DNA from: Lentzea alba
GTDB taxonomy: Bacteria; Actinomycetota; Actinomycetes; Mycobacteriales; Pseudonocardiaceae
Length of the DNA stretch: 64,000 nucleotides
Direction of reading: 5' to 3'
NCBI RefSeq assembly: GCF_011067745.1
Contig: NZ_JAAMPJ010000007.1
Location: forward strand, 292,601-356,600
In this document: positions 40,120-49,654 of the stretch, in pieces
How positions within the stretch are numbered: the stretch's first letter is position 1
Layout: the number at the start of each line of letters is the position of its first letter
Translations under genes and position numbers: made by a program
The notes under the pieces: model-generated
The model's database searches: none
Seen by the model: only the letters and a program-made list of their open reading frames with translations
What the model was told of the DNA's origin: nothing

Positions 40120-41466
40120 TCAGGCGATGGTCGGCTCGGGCTGGGCTTGCTCGTGCTCCAGGGCACGGTCGCGGGTCTCGGCCAACAGGGAAACGCTGAC
40201 CAGGGAGAGCACGGCGATCAACGAGAGCATCACTCCGATCGCGATGCTGCCGAAGGACGCGGCGAGACCGGGCGCGACCAGCGGAGGAATGGCCCCGCCG
40301 AGGACCCCGGCGAGGTTGTAGCCCAGCCCGGCGCCGGTGTAGCGGTGCCGGGCGGCGAACAGCTCTGGCAGGTAGGAACCCGCTGGGCCGTAGGCGATCG
40401 CGAAGATCACCAGAGTGCCCGACAACCCGATCGCGAACGCGGCCGCGCTACCGGTGTCCAGCAGCGGGAACAGCACCAGGGCCCACACGATGCCGGCCAC
40501 GCACGAGACGCGGATGACGTTGCGGCGCCCGAACCGGTCCGACAGCGTCCCGGAGATCATCGTCACGACTCCGAACAGCACCGCGGCACCGATCCCGATG
40601 CCCAGCACGACCGGACGGGACAGTCCCGCACCCTTCGGGTTGGTGCCGTAGCTCGTCAGGTAAGCCGTGCCCATGTAGAAGAACGCGAACAGCATGGCCA
40701 GCGCACCGGCCGCCAACAGCACCTCACGCGGCTGGGCCCGCATCACCTCCAGGAACGGCATCCGCCTCGTCCGGTCCACCGGACTCGCCTTCCGGGCCGC
40801 GCGGAACGCCGGGGTCTCCTCGATGCTCACCCGGACGTAGAGACCCACCAGGACCAGCACGATCGAGAACAGGAACGGAATCCGCCAGCCGTAGGACAGG
40901 AACGCCTCGTCGGTGTCGCCCATGATCAGTCCGGTGGCCAGGAAGGTGCCGCTGGACAGGGCGAACGCTATCGCCGGGCCGAGCTGGGGAAACACACCGT
41001 AGAAGCCGCGCCGGTGCTTGGGCGCGTACTCCGCGGTGAGCAGCGTCGCGCCCGCCCACTCTCCCCCGACCGCGAAGCCCTGCGCGAAGCGCAGCACGAC
41101 CAGCGCGATCGGAGCGACGACCCCGGCGGTCTCCGCCCCGGGAAGCAGTCCGATGAGGACGGTCGCGACCCCCATCAGCAGCAGCGTCGAGATCAGGGTG
41201 CGTTTGCGGCCGATCTGGTCGCCGAAGTGACCGAACACGATCGCGCCGACCGGGCGGGCGACGAACGCCACCGCGAACGTCGCGAACGAGGCCACCGTGC
41301 CCGCCGTGGAACCCAGCGCCGGGAAGAAGACCTTGGGGAACACCAGTGCCGCGGCGGTGCCGTAGATGAAGAAGTCGTAGAACTCGATGGTCGTGCCGGC
41401 GCAGCTGGCGGCCGCGACACGCCACAGCGGGACCGGCGGAGTTGTGCTGGGTTGCGAACTGGGCAT
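40120..41466 (-). CDS. MHS-family MFS transporter (metabolite:H+ symporter)
   Basis: 448 aa, 12 membrane helices, starting ATG 41466 after GAGGAG. The MHS motifs 'GTTIEFYDFFIYGTAAALVFP' and 'FGHFGDQIGRKRTL' place it with shikimate, proline/betaine or citrate symporters. The substrate is not predictable. The divergent GAF-LuxR regulator at 41670 is its likely controller. Confidence 0.88.
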   Translation of the reverse strand: MPSSQPSTTPPVPLWRVAAASCAGTTIEFYDFFIYGTAAALVFPKVFFPALGSTAGTVASFATFAVAFVARPVGAIVFGHFGDQIGRKRTLISTLLLMGVATVLIGLLPGAETAGVVAPIALVVLRFAQGFAVGGEWAGATLLTAEYAPKHRRGFYGVFPQLGPAIAFALSSGTFLATGLIMGDTDEAFLSYGWRIPFLFSIVLVLVGLYVRVSIEETPAFRAARKASPVDRTRRMPFLEVMRAQPREVLLAAGALAMLFAFFYMGTAYLTSYGTNPKGAGLSRPVVLGIGIGAAVLFGVVTMISGTLSDRFGRRNVIRVSCVAGIVWALVLFPLLDTGSAAAFAIGLSGTLVIFAIAYGPAGSYLPELFAARHRYTGAGLGYNLAGVLGGAIPPLVAPGLAASFGSIAIGVMLSLIAVLSLVSVSLLAETRDRALEHEQAQPEPTIA

Positions 41467-41669
41467 CGAGACTCCTCGTCGAGCTCGGGCTCTGGGGGTG
41501 TGCTGCTGGCCAAAACTGCTGTTGAGGGCTCTCCTCACCAGGTGCGGAGGCCGGGTGAGCGGGTATCTTCCGGATGGCCGGGCAGCCTCGCTACCCCCGC
41601 ACAGGGGTAGCGCCGGCCGGGCCGGGCGGGTTCGCTGCCGACACGGCACCGACGAACGCAGGAGGTCAC

Positions 41670-42512
41670 GTGTCCGCAGTGCTGCGGCCGGCCGACGGGG
41701 AGCTCTACCGACGTGCCCTGCGCGGGATCCGCGACCGGACCGGGGTGCACCTCGCCTTCGCCGGTCAGGTCCGCGACCAACGCCTGGTGCTCTGCGAGTT
41801 CCTCGGCGCGCGCACCACCGGGCTGCGCGACCTGCACGTCGAACCGGGCAAGGGCGTGGGCGGCACCGTGCTGCAACGCCTACGCCCGTACGGAGTGTCC
41901 GACTACCGGGCGGCCCGCTCGATCACGCACGACTACGACGATCTCGTGCTGGGCGAGGGCATCCACGCGACGGTCGCCGTCCCGATCGCAACGCACGGCC
42001 AGGTCCGCGGCGTGCTGTACGGGGCGGTTCGCTCGGACCTGCCACTGGGCACCCGCACGGTCGACGCCCTGGTCGCCATCGCCAACGACGTCGCGCACGA
42101 GTTGCGGGTGCGCGACGAGGTCGACCAGCGGCTGCACCTGCTCGGACCGACCGTCGTGGAATCCCTTACCGCAGAACGGGAACAGCTCCGCGAGCTGCAC
42201 GCGGAGCTGCGCGGCATCGCGGCCGACGTTCCGCCCGGCCCGCTCCACGACCGGCTGCGCCGCGCGTGCGACCGGATCAACGCCCTGGGCGGCCCGGCGC
42301 CGCGCCCCGCACCGTCGACGGCGCTGTCCCCACGGGAGATCGACGTGCTGAGCCAGATCGCCCTCGGCTGCAGCAACGCCGAAGCCGCCGTGCGGCTGGC
42401 GGTCAAGCCCGAAACGGTGAAGGCGTACCTGCGCAGTGCGATGAGCAAGCTCGCGGTCCACAACCGATACCAGGCCGTCCTGGCCGCCCGAAAGCTCGGG
42501 CTGCTGCCCTGA
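41670..42512 (+). CDS. GAF-domain LuxR-type transcriptional regulator
   Basis: 280 aa; GTG 41670 has AGGAGG 4 nt upstream. GAF-like sensor is about 15-150 and the LuxR helix-turn-helix is at the C-terminus ('LSPREIDVLSQIALGCSNAEAAVRLAVKPETVKAYL'-type). This architecture is common for regulators of catabolic operons in actinomycetes. It is divergent from the MHS transporter, with the shared promoter region in 41467-41669. Confidence 0.85.
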   Translation: MSAVLRPADGELYRRALRGIRDRTGVHLAFAGQVRDQRLVLCEFLGARTTGLRDLHVEPGKGVGGTVLQRLRPYGVSDYRAARSITHDYDDLVLGEGIHATVAVPIATHGQVRGVLYGAVRSDLPLGTRTVDALVAIANDVAHELRVRDEVDQRLHLLGPTVVESLTAEREQLRELHAELRGIAADVPPGPLHDRLRRACDRINALGGPAPRPAPSTALSPREIDVLSQIALGCSNAEAAVRLAVKPETVKAYLRSAMSKLAVHNRYQAVLAARKLGLLP

Positions 42513-42516
42513 ACTC

Positions 42517-42540
42517 CCCACGAGGCGGCCTGCTCGTGGG
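42517..42540 (+). terminator. short terminator-like hairpin
   Basis: CCCACGAG/CTCGTGGG 8-bp stem with 8-nt loop, 4 bp after the GAF-LuxR stop. Confidence 0.5.
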
Positions 42541-42751
42541 TACGCCGCGGCTCGCCGATCAAGTCCTCGATCAGGGCACCCACAACGCCCTGGCGTTCCT
42601 GGGGCATCGAGCACGAACACACCAGGACGGCGTGCTGACAGACCTGCACACGGACACCGGAATTCGACGATTTCCGCATGCGCCAACCGAAAACGGGCGA
42701 TGCGGCCGGAGTCCACACGAATACGGGCACGCCGGAGCCGATCCGCACCCG

Positions 42752-43408
42752 TTAACTGGCTCTCACGCGTCTGGTGTCGTACGCCCACATCGCGATCTCG
42801 ACGCGGTTGCGGGCGCCGAGCTTGGTCATCAACGATGCGACGTGGTACTTGACCGTGCTCAGGCCGACGAAGAGCTCGGTCGCGATCTCGGCGTTGGTCC
42901 GGCCCCGTGCCACCAGCGCGAGCACCTCCTCCTCGCGCTCGGTGAGCGGGTCGATGGGCTGGACCGGGACCGCCGGCGCCTGGTCGGCGAAGGTCGCCAG
43001 CAGCCGGCGGGTGACGTTGGGGGCGATCAGCGCGTCCCCGTTGGCCGCCGCGTGGATGGCCTGCACGAGGAGCACCGGACCGGCGTCTTTGAGCAGGAAG
43101 CCGCGCGCGCCGGCGCGTAGCGCGCCGAGGACGTACTCGTCGAGGTCGAAGGTGGTGATCACGACGACCGCCATCGGGTCCGTCACGTCAGGCCCGGCCA
43201 GGCGTCGCGTCACCTCGACGCCGTCGAGCCCCGGCATCCGGATGTCGACGAGGAGGACATCGGGACGCAACTTGGTCGCCAGGTCGAGCGCTGCGAGCCC
43301 GTCTGCCGCCTCCCCCACGACCTCGATGTCCGGTTGCGCGCCGAGGATCATCACCAGCCCGGTCCGGACCAAGTCCTGGTCGTCGGCTACGACAACACGG
43401 ATGTTCAT
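42752..43408 (-). CDS. NarL-family response regulator
   Basis: 218 aa. Canonical receiver with Asp9/Asp10, phospho-acceptor Asp55 ('LLVDIRMPGLDG') and Lys in 'GFLLKDAGP'; LuxR-type helix-turn-helix 'LTEREEEVLALVARGRTNAEIATEL'. Its start overlaps the kinase stop as ATGA. Together with the kinase it is a DesK/NarL-type pair; the likely target is the divergent DUF6326-like gene. Confidence 0.92.
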   Translation of the reverse strand: MNIRVVVADDQDLVRTGLVMILGAQPDIEVVGEAADGLAALDLATKLRPDVLLVDIRMPGLDGVEVTRRLAGPDVTDPMAVVVITTFDLDEYVLGALRAGARGFLLKDAGPVLLVQAIHAAANGDALIAPNVTRRLLATFADQAPAVPVQPIDPLTEREEEVLALVARGRTNAEIATELFVGLSTVKYHVASLMTKLGARNRVEIAMWAYDTRRVRAS

Positions 43409-44544
43409 GCCACCTCCTCCACCGGCAGCACGGCCTCGACCACCCAGCCACCCTCGGGCCCCGGCCCCGCGAAGAGCGATCCGCCGAGGAGCTGGGCGCG
43501 TTCGGCCATGCCCAGCAGGCCGAACCCGGGCTTCGGGGCCGGCCCCGGCTCGGTCTGTCCGTCGTCGCTGACACGCAGCCGGACAGCGTCGACCTCCCGG
43601 CGTACGTCGATCTCGACGCGGGTCACGCTCCGGGCGTGCCGTACGGCGTTGGTCAGCGACTCCTGCGCGAGCCGGTAGAGCGCGGTGTCCACCGGTCGTG
43701 CCAGCCGGGTCAGTGAACCGTCCAGCGAGACCTCGACGGTGGGCGTCGCGTCGGCGCGCGCCAGAGCAGGCAGATCCGCCACACCCAGCTGCGGTGAGAA
43801 GGCGACGGCTTCCCCCTCACGCAGCACCCGCACCATCGATCTCATCTCCGCCAGGGTTCGCGACGCTTCAGCCTCGATCACGGCCAGGAACTCGGCAGCC
43901 TTCTCAGGCTGGATGCCGGCGACCACACCACCGGCCTGCGCCTGCACCGCGATGGCCGACACGTGGTGGGCCACTGTGTCGTGCAGCTCGCGCGCCAGCG
44001 CCACCCGCTCCTGATTGCGGATCTCGCGCTGTTGACGATGCCAGAGGTCCGCGCGGTAGCGGAACACCGCCGCGAGGGCGACGAACAACAGCAACAGGAC
44101 GCTCCCGCCGAAGAGGTCGGCCAAACCCGCGGCGGAGGCGTACATCCCCAGCGCGACGACGACTGTCACGAACGCCGTGCCCAAGACGATCTCCCGTCCC
44201 GAACCCCACCGCACCAGGGAGTAGAGCAGGATCAGGACGACCGTCGTGGAGTAGAGGCCGAGCTCCCCGGCGTGCACAGTCAACTGGAGGACCGAGAGCA
44301 GCCCGGTGACGCCCCACCCGGCCAGAGCGGCCACCAGGGGGCGGCTGCGCCGCCAGAGCAGCGCGGGCATCAGCGCCAGGGCGAGCACCGTCACAAGTGG
44401 CTGCCAGGCCAAGCCCGGCACAACGATGCCCTCGACCAGGACGGCAGCCGCGAACACTCCCACCAGCAGGTAGTCGAGACGGCCGACGGGTGGGGCGTCA
44501 GCAGGCCGCGGCTCACGCCAGAGGGAGCGCCAGACAGTGACCAC
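43405..44544 (-). CDS. DesK/NarX-type sensor histidine kinase
   Basis: 379 aa from GTG 44544. Five to six membrane helices (about 25-165) lack a large extracellular domain, then HisKA_3 with His188 ('LARELHDTVAHHVSAIAVQAQAG') and HATPase ('FGLLGMAERAQLLGG'). Membrane-embedded sensing is typical of this group. Operon with the response regulator. Confidence 0.92.
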   Translation of the reverse strand: MVTVWRSLWREPRPADAPPVGRLDYLLVGVFAAAVLVEGIVVPGLAWQPLVTVLALALMPALLWRRSRPLVAALAGWGVTGLLSVLQLTVHAGELGLYSTTVVLILLYSLVRWGSGREIVLGTAFVTVVVALGMYASAAGLADLFGGSVLLLLFVALAAVFRYRADLWHRQQREIRNQERVALARELHDTVAHHVSAIAVQAQAGGVVAGIQPEKAAEFLAVIEAEASRTLAEMRSMVRVLREGEAVAFSPQLGVADLPALARADATPTVEVSLDGSLTRLARPVDTALYRLAQESLTNAVRHARSVTRVEIDVRREVDAVRLRVSDDGQTEPGPAPKPGFGLLGMAERAQLLGGSLFAGPGPEGGWVVEAVLPVEEVA

Positions 44545-44703
44545 GGCTCCAGCCTAGGGATCGGCGTGCCTCGGCGTACCAGCCGAAAGAACAGGACGGA
44601 GACCATGCCATCGGCCAGGCGAACCCCAGCCTCCGGGCCGGGGCGCCCGCCGCCGGGCTCAGCGATCGTGGATCCACCGATCCTCAGCACAACGGAGCCC
44701 ACG

Positions 44704-45195
44704 ATGAGAACACGTCAACCCACCACCGCCGCGCTGGAAGACCAGCGGATCCCGGTGAGAACCAAGCTCGCCGCAACGTGGACGAGCCTCATGTTCCTGT
44801 ACGCCTACGTGGACATCCTCAACTTCTTCACGCCCGGCGTCATCCAGGAAGTCCTCGACGGCAAGGTCTTCGAGTTCGACCTCTCCCAGACCTTTTCGAC
44901 CGCGGCGCTGACGCTCATGGCCATCCCGATCTTCATGATCGTGTTGTCGATGACGCTGCCCGCCAGGGTGAACCGCACCACGAACCTCGTCGTGGCTTCG
45001 CTCTTCGTGCCCGTGACGGCGTTCAACGCGGCGGGCGAGTCCTGGCTGTACTTCTACGGCCTCGGCATCGCACTGGAATTGATCCTTCTCGCCCTCGTCG
45101 TGCGGTACGCCTGGACCTGGCCTCGCACCGCGCCGTCGGCGACCAGCCCGGACCGTGAAACCGTTCGCGCCCAACAGCAAGCTTCGCGTCGATGA
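44704..45195 (+). CDS. DUF6326-like four-helix membrane protein
   Basis: 163 aa, ATG after GGAG. Four membrane helices; 'LMFLYAYVDILNFFTPGVIQEVLDGKV' is typical of the family. Such proteins commonly sit next to DesK-type two-component systems, and this gene is divergent from one. Function unknown. Confidence 0.75.
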   Translation: MRTRQPTTAALEDQRIPVRTKLAATWTSLMFLYAYVDILNFFTPGVIQEVLDGKVFEFDLSQTFSTAALTLMAIPIFMIVLSMTLPARVNRTTNLVVASLFVPVTAFNAAGESWLYFYGLGIALELILLALVVRYAWTWPRTAPSATSPDRETVRAQQQASRR

Positions 45196-45252
45196 GCACG
45201 GTCGTCAGGCCCGGAGCCATCGAGGTTCTGGGCCTGCGACCAGGTTTTCCGG

Positions 45253-45861
45253 TTACGGGCAACGCTTCCAGGAGAAGAAGTAGTCCGTCTTGGCGTAGCC
45301 GTCGAGCGAGTCCATCGCCATGAAGCTCGTCTTCTTCGGATCCGACGTGCCCACGTTGACCCGCAGCTCGGTGTTGATGTTGAGGTTCCTCTTCACGCCG
45401 CAGGGCGGGTAGATGATCGGCGAAGCCACGTCCGTGGCCCGCCATTCGTCATCCACCGGGCCCTGCCAGCTGTGGCTGCGGTAGCCGGTGTCCGCCATGC
45501 CCTGGAAGTAGTAGGTGGACCTCAGGGAACTCGTGGCACCACGTTCGAGGTGGAGGTAGCCGGCATAGTCGACCTTGGAGATGCCGTAGACGAAGCCCTC
45601 CGGCGCGTTCACCCTGATGCTCAGCTGGCAGTTCTTCCGGAAGTCCGTCGGCCCGGCACCGGGGCCGACCTTGGCCGCGTAGCTGCTGAAGACCACGTGG
45701 AAGGCGGAGTTGTCCGGTGACACCGACACCGAGGTCGTGCCACTGGGGCAGCCGCTTCCGTTGATCGTGTCGATGGTGACCGCGCCGGGTGGCGGGATGT
45801 CGGCCTGAGGGAGGACGACGGTGGACATCGCCAAGGCCGCGGCGACAATCGCGTGGATCAT
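45253..45861 (-). CDS. secreted DUF4360-family protein
   Basis: 202 aa with a short signal peptide ('MIHAIVAAALAMSTVVLP'). 'INGSGCPSGTTSVSVSPDNSAFHVVFSSY' matches DUF4360, a secreted beta-rich family in actinomycetes and fungi of unknown role. ATG 45861 follows AAGG. Confidence 0.82.
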   Translation of the reverse strand: MIHAIVAAALAMSTVVLPQADIPPPGAVTIDTINGSGCPSGTTSVSVSPDNSAFHVVFSSYAAKVGPGAGPTDFRKNCQLSIRVNAPEGFVYGISKVDYAGYLHLERGATSSLRSTYYFQGMADTGYRSHSWQGPVDDEWRATDVASPIIYPPCGVKRNLNINTELRVNVGTSDPKKTSFMAMDSLDGYAKTDYFFSWKRCP

Positions 45862-46045
45862 TGGACACCTTCCGGCTCGTACGCTGGGCAGCGGCGGAGA
45901 AGAAGTACCCAACCCGATGACGGCGGCTTGGTGGGTTTCCTGCCGCCTTGCGATTACCTGACGATCGGCGGGCGTCGGGAGACGCCGTCACCGCCCAAGG
46001 CCGGCGACCGGAGCGGCGGCGCCCAGGTCTTGCTGAGTCCGTGAT

Positions 46046-46195
46046 GAAGCGCTGGCGGGCCAGTGGACGATCCCCGACTTCACCCCGTTCATGATCCCCA
46101 ACGGGGTGCCGCTGACGTCCTACGGCGGTGAGGCCGCGTACCTCCCGGCCGACGTCTCCACGCCGGGCAAGCACGTCGTCGTCCTTGCTGACTGA
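46046..46195 (+). pseudogene. remnant of zinc-binding/quinone oxidoreductase
   Basis: A frame ending at TGA 46195 reads 'GQWTIPDFTPF' and 'PNGVPLTSYGGEAAYLPAD', like the segment after the Rossmann domain of zinc-type alcohol dehydrogenase family proteins. No start or catalytic domain is present. Confidence 0.5.
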
Positions 46196-46227
46196 CTGTC
46201 CGGGTGCTCGGCCACGCCCACGGCCAC

Positions 46228-46272
46228 GCGACGCCCCGTCTGCTGGAGCCGCATCCCGGAGAGGGGCGTCGC
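46228..46272 (-). terminator. hairpin downstream of the MmcQ/YjbR gene
   Basis: GCGACGCCCC/GGGGCGTCGC 10-bp stem with a 25-nt loop, 12 bp after the minus-strand stop. Confidence 0.45.
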
Positions 46273-46283
46273 GAGGCCTGGGC

Positions 46284-46661
46284 TCACCGGGAGAACGCCG
46301 TCGGGTCCACCGGCTGTTGCGCTCTCGGGAGCTTCGCGACCACCAGCAGGTAGGAGTCGGTCACCAACTCCTCCACGAGCCCGCGGTCGAGGGAGCCGTC
46401 CCCGTGCAGGGTGATCCAGTGCTTCTTGTTCATGTGGTAGCCGGGAGTGATCTCGGCGTGCTGTTCACGCAGCGCCGCCGCCTCGTCGGGGGCGGCCTTG
46501 AGGATCACCATCGGTTCGCCGGTCACGTCGGTCATCAGCATGAAGACCTTGCCGCGCACCTTGTGCAGGTCCCACTCGGGACCGAAGGGATGCTCCAGCA
46601 CACTGCCGGGCAGGCCCTCGGCACACTTGGCGGCCATCTGCTGCAACTTCTTGCCGTTCAT
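46284..46661 (-). CDS. MmcQ/YjbR-family protein
   Basis: 125 aa starting 'MNGKKLQQMAAKCAEGLPG' at 46661. The CyaY-like MmcQ/YjbR fold is indicated by 'VFMLMTDVTGEPMVILKA' and 'HMNKKHWITL'. Proposed to be DNA-binding or a predicted phosphoesterase-like helper, with no firm function. It follows the NTF2-like gene by 23 bp in the same direction. Confidence 0.85.
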   Translation of the reverse strand: MNGKKLQQMAAKCAEGLPGSVLEHPFGPEWDLHKVRGKVFMLMTDVTGEPMVILKAAPDEAAALREQHAEITPGYHMNKKHWITLHGDGSLDRGLVEELVTDSYLLVVAKLPRAQQPVDPTAFSR

Positions 46662-46684
46662 GATGTACAGGTTCCTTGCCCCGG

Positions 46685-47122
46685 TCAGGACGCGATCGCG
46701 TCTGTCGCGGTCCGAGTGAACGCCCAATTGGAATGCACGATGCGCCAGGCACCATCGATCAGCCGGTAGACCTCGGTGGCGTTCCACGCCCGCAGCTGCT
46801 GCTCTTCGCCGTTGTCGTCGAGCACGTAGGTGTTCAGGTTGAAGGCCAGAACCGCGAAATCACCGCTGTCGCCGACGCTCACGGCGGGATTGAGGTACTC
46901 GCTGCGGACGATGTGCGGGTTCGAGTAGATCGACTCGATGTGCGCGACAACCGCGTCACGGCCGACGACCAGTTCCTCCAGCACCGGATCGAAGTAGCTG
47001 ATCTCCTCGGCGTAGTTGTCGAGGTACCCGCGGTTGTCGCCGGCACTCCACCGCTCGTTGAAGGACTTCTCCAGCTCGAGAACAGTCTTGCTGATCTCTT
47101 CCTTGCTGACGCTCAATGCCAT
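46685..47122 (-). CDS. NTF2-like / SnoaL-type protein
   Basis: 145 aa; ATG 47122 has AGGAG upstream. Cone-shaped NTF2-like fold: N-terminal helix 'TVLELEKSFNERWSAGDNRGYLDNYAEEISYFDP' and C-terminal strands 'EVYRLIDGAWRIVHSNWAFT'. Related to SnoaL/DUF4440 hydrolases or calcium/calmodulin-kinase association domains. First gene of the two-gene unit. Confidence 0.85.
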   Translation of the reverse strand: MALSVSKEEISKTVLELEKSFNERWSAGDNRGYLDNYAEEISYFDPVLEELVVGRDAVVAHIESIYSNPHIVRSEYLNPAVSVGDSGDFAVLAFNLNTYVLDDNGEEQQLRAWNATEVYRLIDGAWRIVHSNWAFTRTATDAIAS

Positions 47123-47683
47123 TTCTCCTGATAGACGCTGCGTTCTGCGGCCCGCCCCAGCAAGTCTTCCTCGGGATCAGGGACATCCAGCGGCAAACAA
47201 CGGACACTTCATGGTCAGCGGCGGACAAGCGGACAGCCACCTCTTAACAGCGCAACACTTCCCCGTTCGGGGCATGAGCCGTTCGGCTTCTCGCTTGGAG
47301 GTTTCCAAGCGATACCAAGGAGCTCGCACAGCGCGCTCGGTGAGCGCCAACGCGAGAGGATCCCGTGTCCGAACAGCCTGCTGGACTGGGAGCTGTGGGG
47401 CCGCGGTCCAGCAGGGACAGACGCGGCCACAGCCCGACTGCTGCACCGAATCGACAAGGGCGACCACCCGGACCTCGCCGCACCACTCAGGAAACTCGCC
47501 GATTCCTTGTGAGCCGCCGTCAGATTGCTTGGAAGGCTGACGACACAGTCGCCATGGTCGAGTGCTGGCACAACCAGAAGTTGTGACACGCCCGCTGATC
47601 CGTTGTTGGTGCCGGACACTCCTGACCCGATTCAATCTCGCGGCAACAGCGAACTGTCCACGACGGATGACGGAGCGAAGCAA
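47123..47683. other. intergenic region before MFS gene
   Basis: 561 bp. The only coding-like stretch is the startless frame at 47275-47512. Promoters for the NTF2-like gene (minus) and MFS gene (plus) must be here. Confidence 0.45.
47275..47512 (+). pseudogene. possible C-terminal gene remnant, unknown
   Basis: An open frame with strong third-position G/C but no start codon ends at TGA 47512 with helical residues 'ARLLHRIDKGDHPDLAAPLR'. The family is not recognised. It could be chance. Confidence 0.3.
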
Positions 47684-48967
47684 GTGCGGAACATGTGGCG
47701 GAGGGCCAACCTCGGCCGGTCGTTCGGGTGGTTGTGGTCCGCGTACGCGGTCAGCGCCTACGGGACCGGGATCGGCTTCGGAGCGTTCTCGGTCGTTGCC
47801 ATCACAGTCCTGGACGCGAGCTCGGCGGAAGTGGCGGCGTTGTCGGCGTCCGGTCTCGCGATCGGGGCTGTGCTGGCGGTTCCTCTGGGGCCGTGGATCG
47901 AGTTCCACGCCAAGCGGCCGGTCATGATCGTCATGGACGTGACCCGCTTCGCGGCCTTGGCGTCGATCCCCCTCGCCCACCTGCTGGGCCTGCTGTCCTT
48001 CGAGCAGCTCTTGCTGGTCTCGATCGTCGTGGCGGCCGCAAAAATCGTCTTCACGGCCGCCAGCGGCGCATACCTCAAGACGATCGTGCCCGCCGACGGG
48101 CTTGTGGTGGCCACGAGCCGGTTCGAGTCCACCACCTGGTCGGCCACGATCATCGGACCACCTGTCGGCGGTGCCGCGATCGGCGTGCTGGGGCCGGTGA
48201 TCACCGTGGTCGTCGACGCGGCCAGCTACCTCGTGTCGGCGCTCTTCATCAGCGCGATCAGGGAACCGGAGCAGCCCCCGCGCAACAAGGAGCTCAGCAC
48301 TCGCAAGTGGAACGACGTCGTCGAGGGGTGGCGCTACGTCCTCGCCCACCCCACGCTGCGTCGGTTGTTCTTCAACACCGTGCTGGTCAACGCGCTGATC
48401 ATGGCCGGTGAGCCGCTCCTGTCCGTGCTGATGCTCTCCCAGCTGGGATTCTCGGTCTGGCAGTACGGGTTGGCGTTCGCGGTCCCGTGCATCGGAGGGC
48501 TGATCGGGTCGCGGATCGCCCGCCGTGTCGCCCACCGCTGGGGCGAACAGAGGGTGCTGCGGATCTTCGGTGCGCTGCGCGCCGTCTGGCCGCTGGGGCT
48601 GGTGTTCACCCAGCCGGGCTTGGCGGGCCTGCTGATCGTGATGGCCACCCAACTCGGACTGATCATCTGCATGAGCATCTTCAACCCCGTGTTCGCCGCC
48701 TACCGGTTGAACAACACCGATGCCGGTCGGCACGCCCGTGTTCTCGCCGCCTGGTCGATCACCAACAACCTCAGCATTGCCGCGGTCACCATGCTGTGGG
48801 GCCTGCTCGGCCAGCTCATCGGCCTGCGGGCGGGCCTCGCCGTCGCGGGAGTCCTGCTTCTCGCGACACCGCTCCTGCTGCCGCGGCGGACCAGCGGCCA
48901 GGAACCCCCTGCTCCTGTTCCGCCGGCCGAAGAGGCGGTCCCGGCCAGCGGCAGCGCACGATCATGA
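47684..48967 (+). CDS. MFS exporter (EntS-like, MFS_3 type)
   Basis: 427 aa from GTG 47684 with GGAG 8 nt upstream; earlier in-frame ATG 47525 lies in non-coding-like sequence. About 12 helices with 'FGWLWSAYAVSAYGTGIGFGAFSVVA' and 'ATSRFESTTWSATIIGPPVGG', typical of macrolide or enterobactin exporters. Substrate unknown. Confidence 0.85.
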   Translation: MRNMWRRANLGRSFGWLWSAYAVSAYGTGIGFGAFSVVAITVLDASSAEVAALSASGLAIGAVLAVPLGPWIEFHAKRPVMIVMDVTRFAALASIPLAHLLGLLSFEQLLLVSIVVAAAKIVFTAASGAYLKTIVPADGLVVATSRFESTTWSATIIGPPVGGAAIGVLGPVITVVVDAASYLVSALFISAIREPEQPPRNKELSTRKWNDVVEGWRYVLAHPTLRRLFFNTVLVNALIMAGEPLLSVLMLSQLGFSVWQYGLAFAVPCIGGLIGSRIARRVAHRWGEQRVLRIFGALRAVWPLGLVFTQPGLAGLLIVMATQLGLIICMSIFNPVFAAYRLNNTDAGRHARVLAAWSITNNLSIAAVTMLWGLLGQLIGLRAGLAVAGVLLLATPLLLPRRTSGQEPPAPVPPAEEAVPASGSARS

Positions 48968-48991
48968 CTCCATCCCGACCGCGGCGGGCGA

Positions 48992-49636
48992 TCAGTCGGC
49001 TCCGTGGTGGGTGGACCAGGTCATGGGTGAGGTCCGCAGACCTGCCCGCACGGCCGCGTGCACGGCACGCGCCAACCTCGCGCCGTACACGGAACGCGGT
49101 CCGCCGTACGCCTCCGCCGGACCAGTGGTCGGGCACAACAGGATCATGGCGTCGGTGGGCGTTCCGGTGCCGGGCACTCCGCCCTCCACCAAGGCCTGGG
49201 CCTTGGCCTCCGCGGCGGTGGCCACCGCGTTGACCAACGCCGCCGGCGTCAGCCGCACGGGGAACCACCCCACCACGTTGATCGTGCCCGGCAGCCACGC
49301 CAACGTCTCGTCGCCGGCCGCCCAGGTCGGGTGGGCGCCGATCCCGGTTGTCGCGGTGACGGTCACCCCCTGGTCGGTCACGGTGACCTCCTGGCGCACG
49401 TCCAGGGCTGTCAGCATGCCGGTGCCGGGTTCGGTCAGACCGCACGCGGCAGCGAGTTCGACCACGTCGTCACCCGGATCGTCGCGTTCGTAGTCCGACG
49501 GCACCGTGGCGTTGAGCACCCATGCCCGCTCACCTATGCCGCCGCCGTGGACCGCGGACGAAATCGCGAGCCACGGCCGGTCGGTCCGCCACAGCAACAC
49601 CGACCGGCCCGCCACCTGGTGGTGTTCCGGTTTCAT
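48992..49636 (-). CDS. cbiZ: adenosylcobinamide amidohydrolase
   Basis: 214 aa, ATG after GGAGGG. CbiZ blocks are visible: 'LLWRTDRPWLAISSAVHGGGIGERAWVLNATV'-type N-terminus, 'MLTALDV', 'GTINVVGWFPVRLTPAALVNAV' and 'GTPTDAMILLCPT'. The enzyme removes the aminopropanol side chain of (adenosyl)cobinamide to give cobyric acid, allowing salvage and remodelling of foreign corrinoids. Last gene of a BtuFCD-like operon. Confidence 0.92.
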   Translation of the reverse strand: MKPEHHQVAGRSVLLWRTDRPWLAISSAVHGGGIGERAWVLNATVPSDYERDDPGDDVVELAAACGLTEPGTGMLTALDVRQEVTVTDQGVTVTATTGIGAHPTWAAGDETLAWLPGTINVVGWFPVRLTPAALVNAVATAAEAKAQALVEGGVPGTGTPTDAMILLCPTTGPAEAYGGPRSVYGARLARAVHAAVRAGLRTSPMTWSTHHGAD

Positions 49637-49654
49637 GACGTTCCCTCCGTCCGT

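Larger units (their letters stand above)
45862..46283. other. intergenic region with an oxidoreductase remnant
   Basis: 422 bp. Contains the remnant at 46046-46195 and a long-loop hairpin at 46228-46272; otherwise nothing recognised. Confidence 0.5.

Noticed and set aside
40075..41610. Plus-strand frame of 511 codons opposite the MHS transporter
   Set aside because: Low-complexity Arg/Gly/Gln translation mirroring a real membrane-protein gene.
42513..42751. Minus-strand coding-like stretch 'ERQGVVGALIEDLIGEPRR'
   Set aside because: Too short, no start or family match; probably intergenic between the GAF-LuxR gene and the response regulator.
47177..48733. Minus-strand frame of 518 codons opposite the MFS exporter
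   Set aside because: Shadow of the MFS gene; no start context and no family resemblance.
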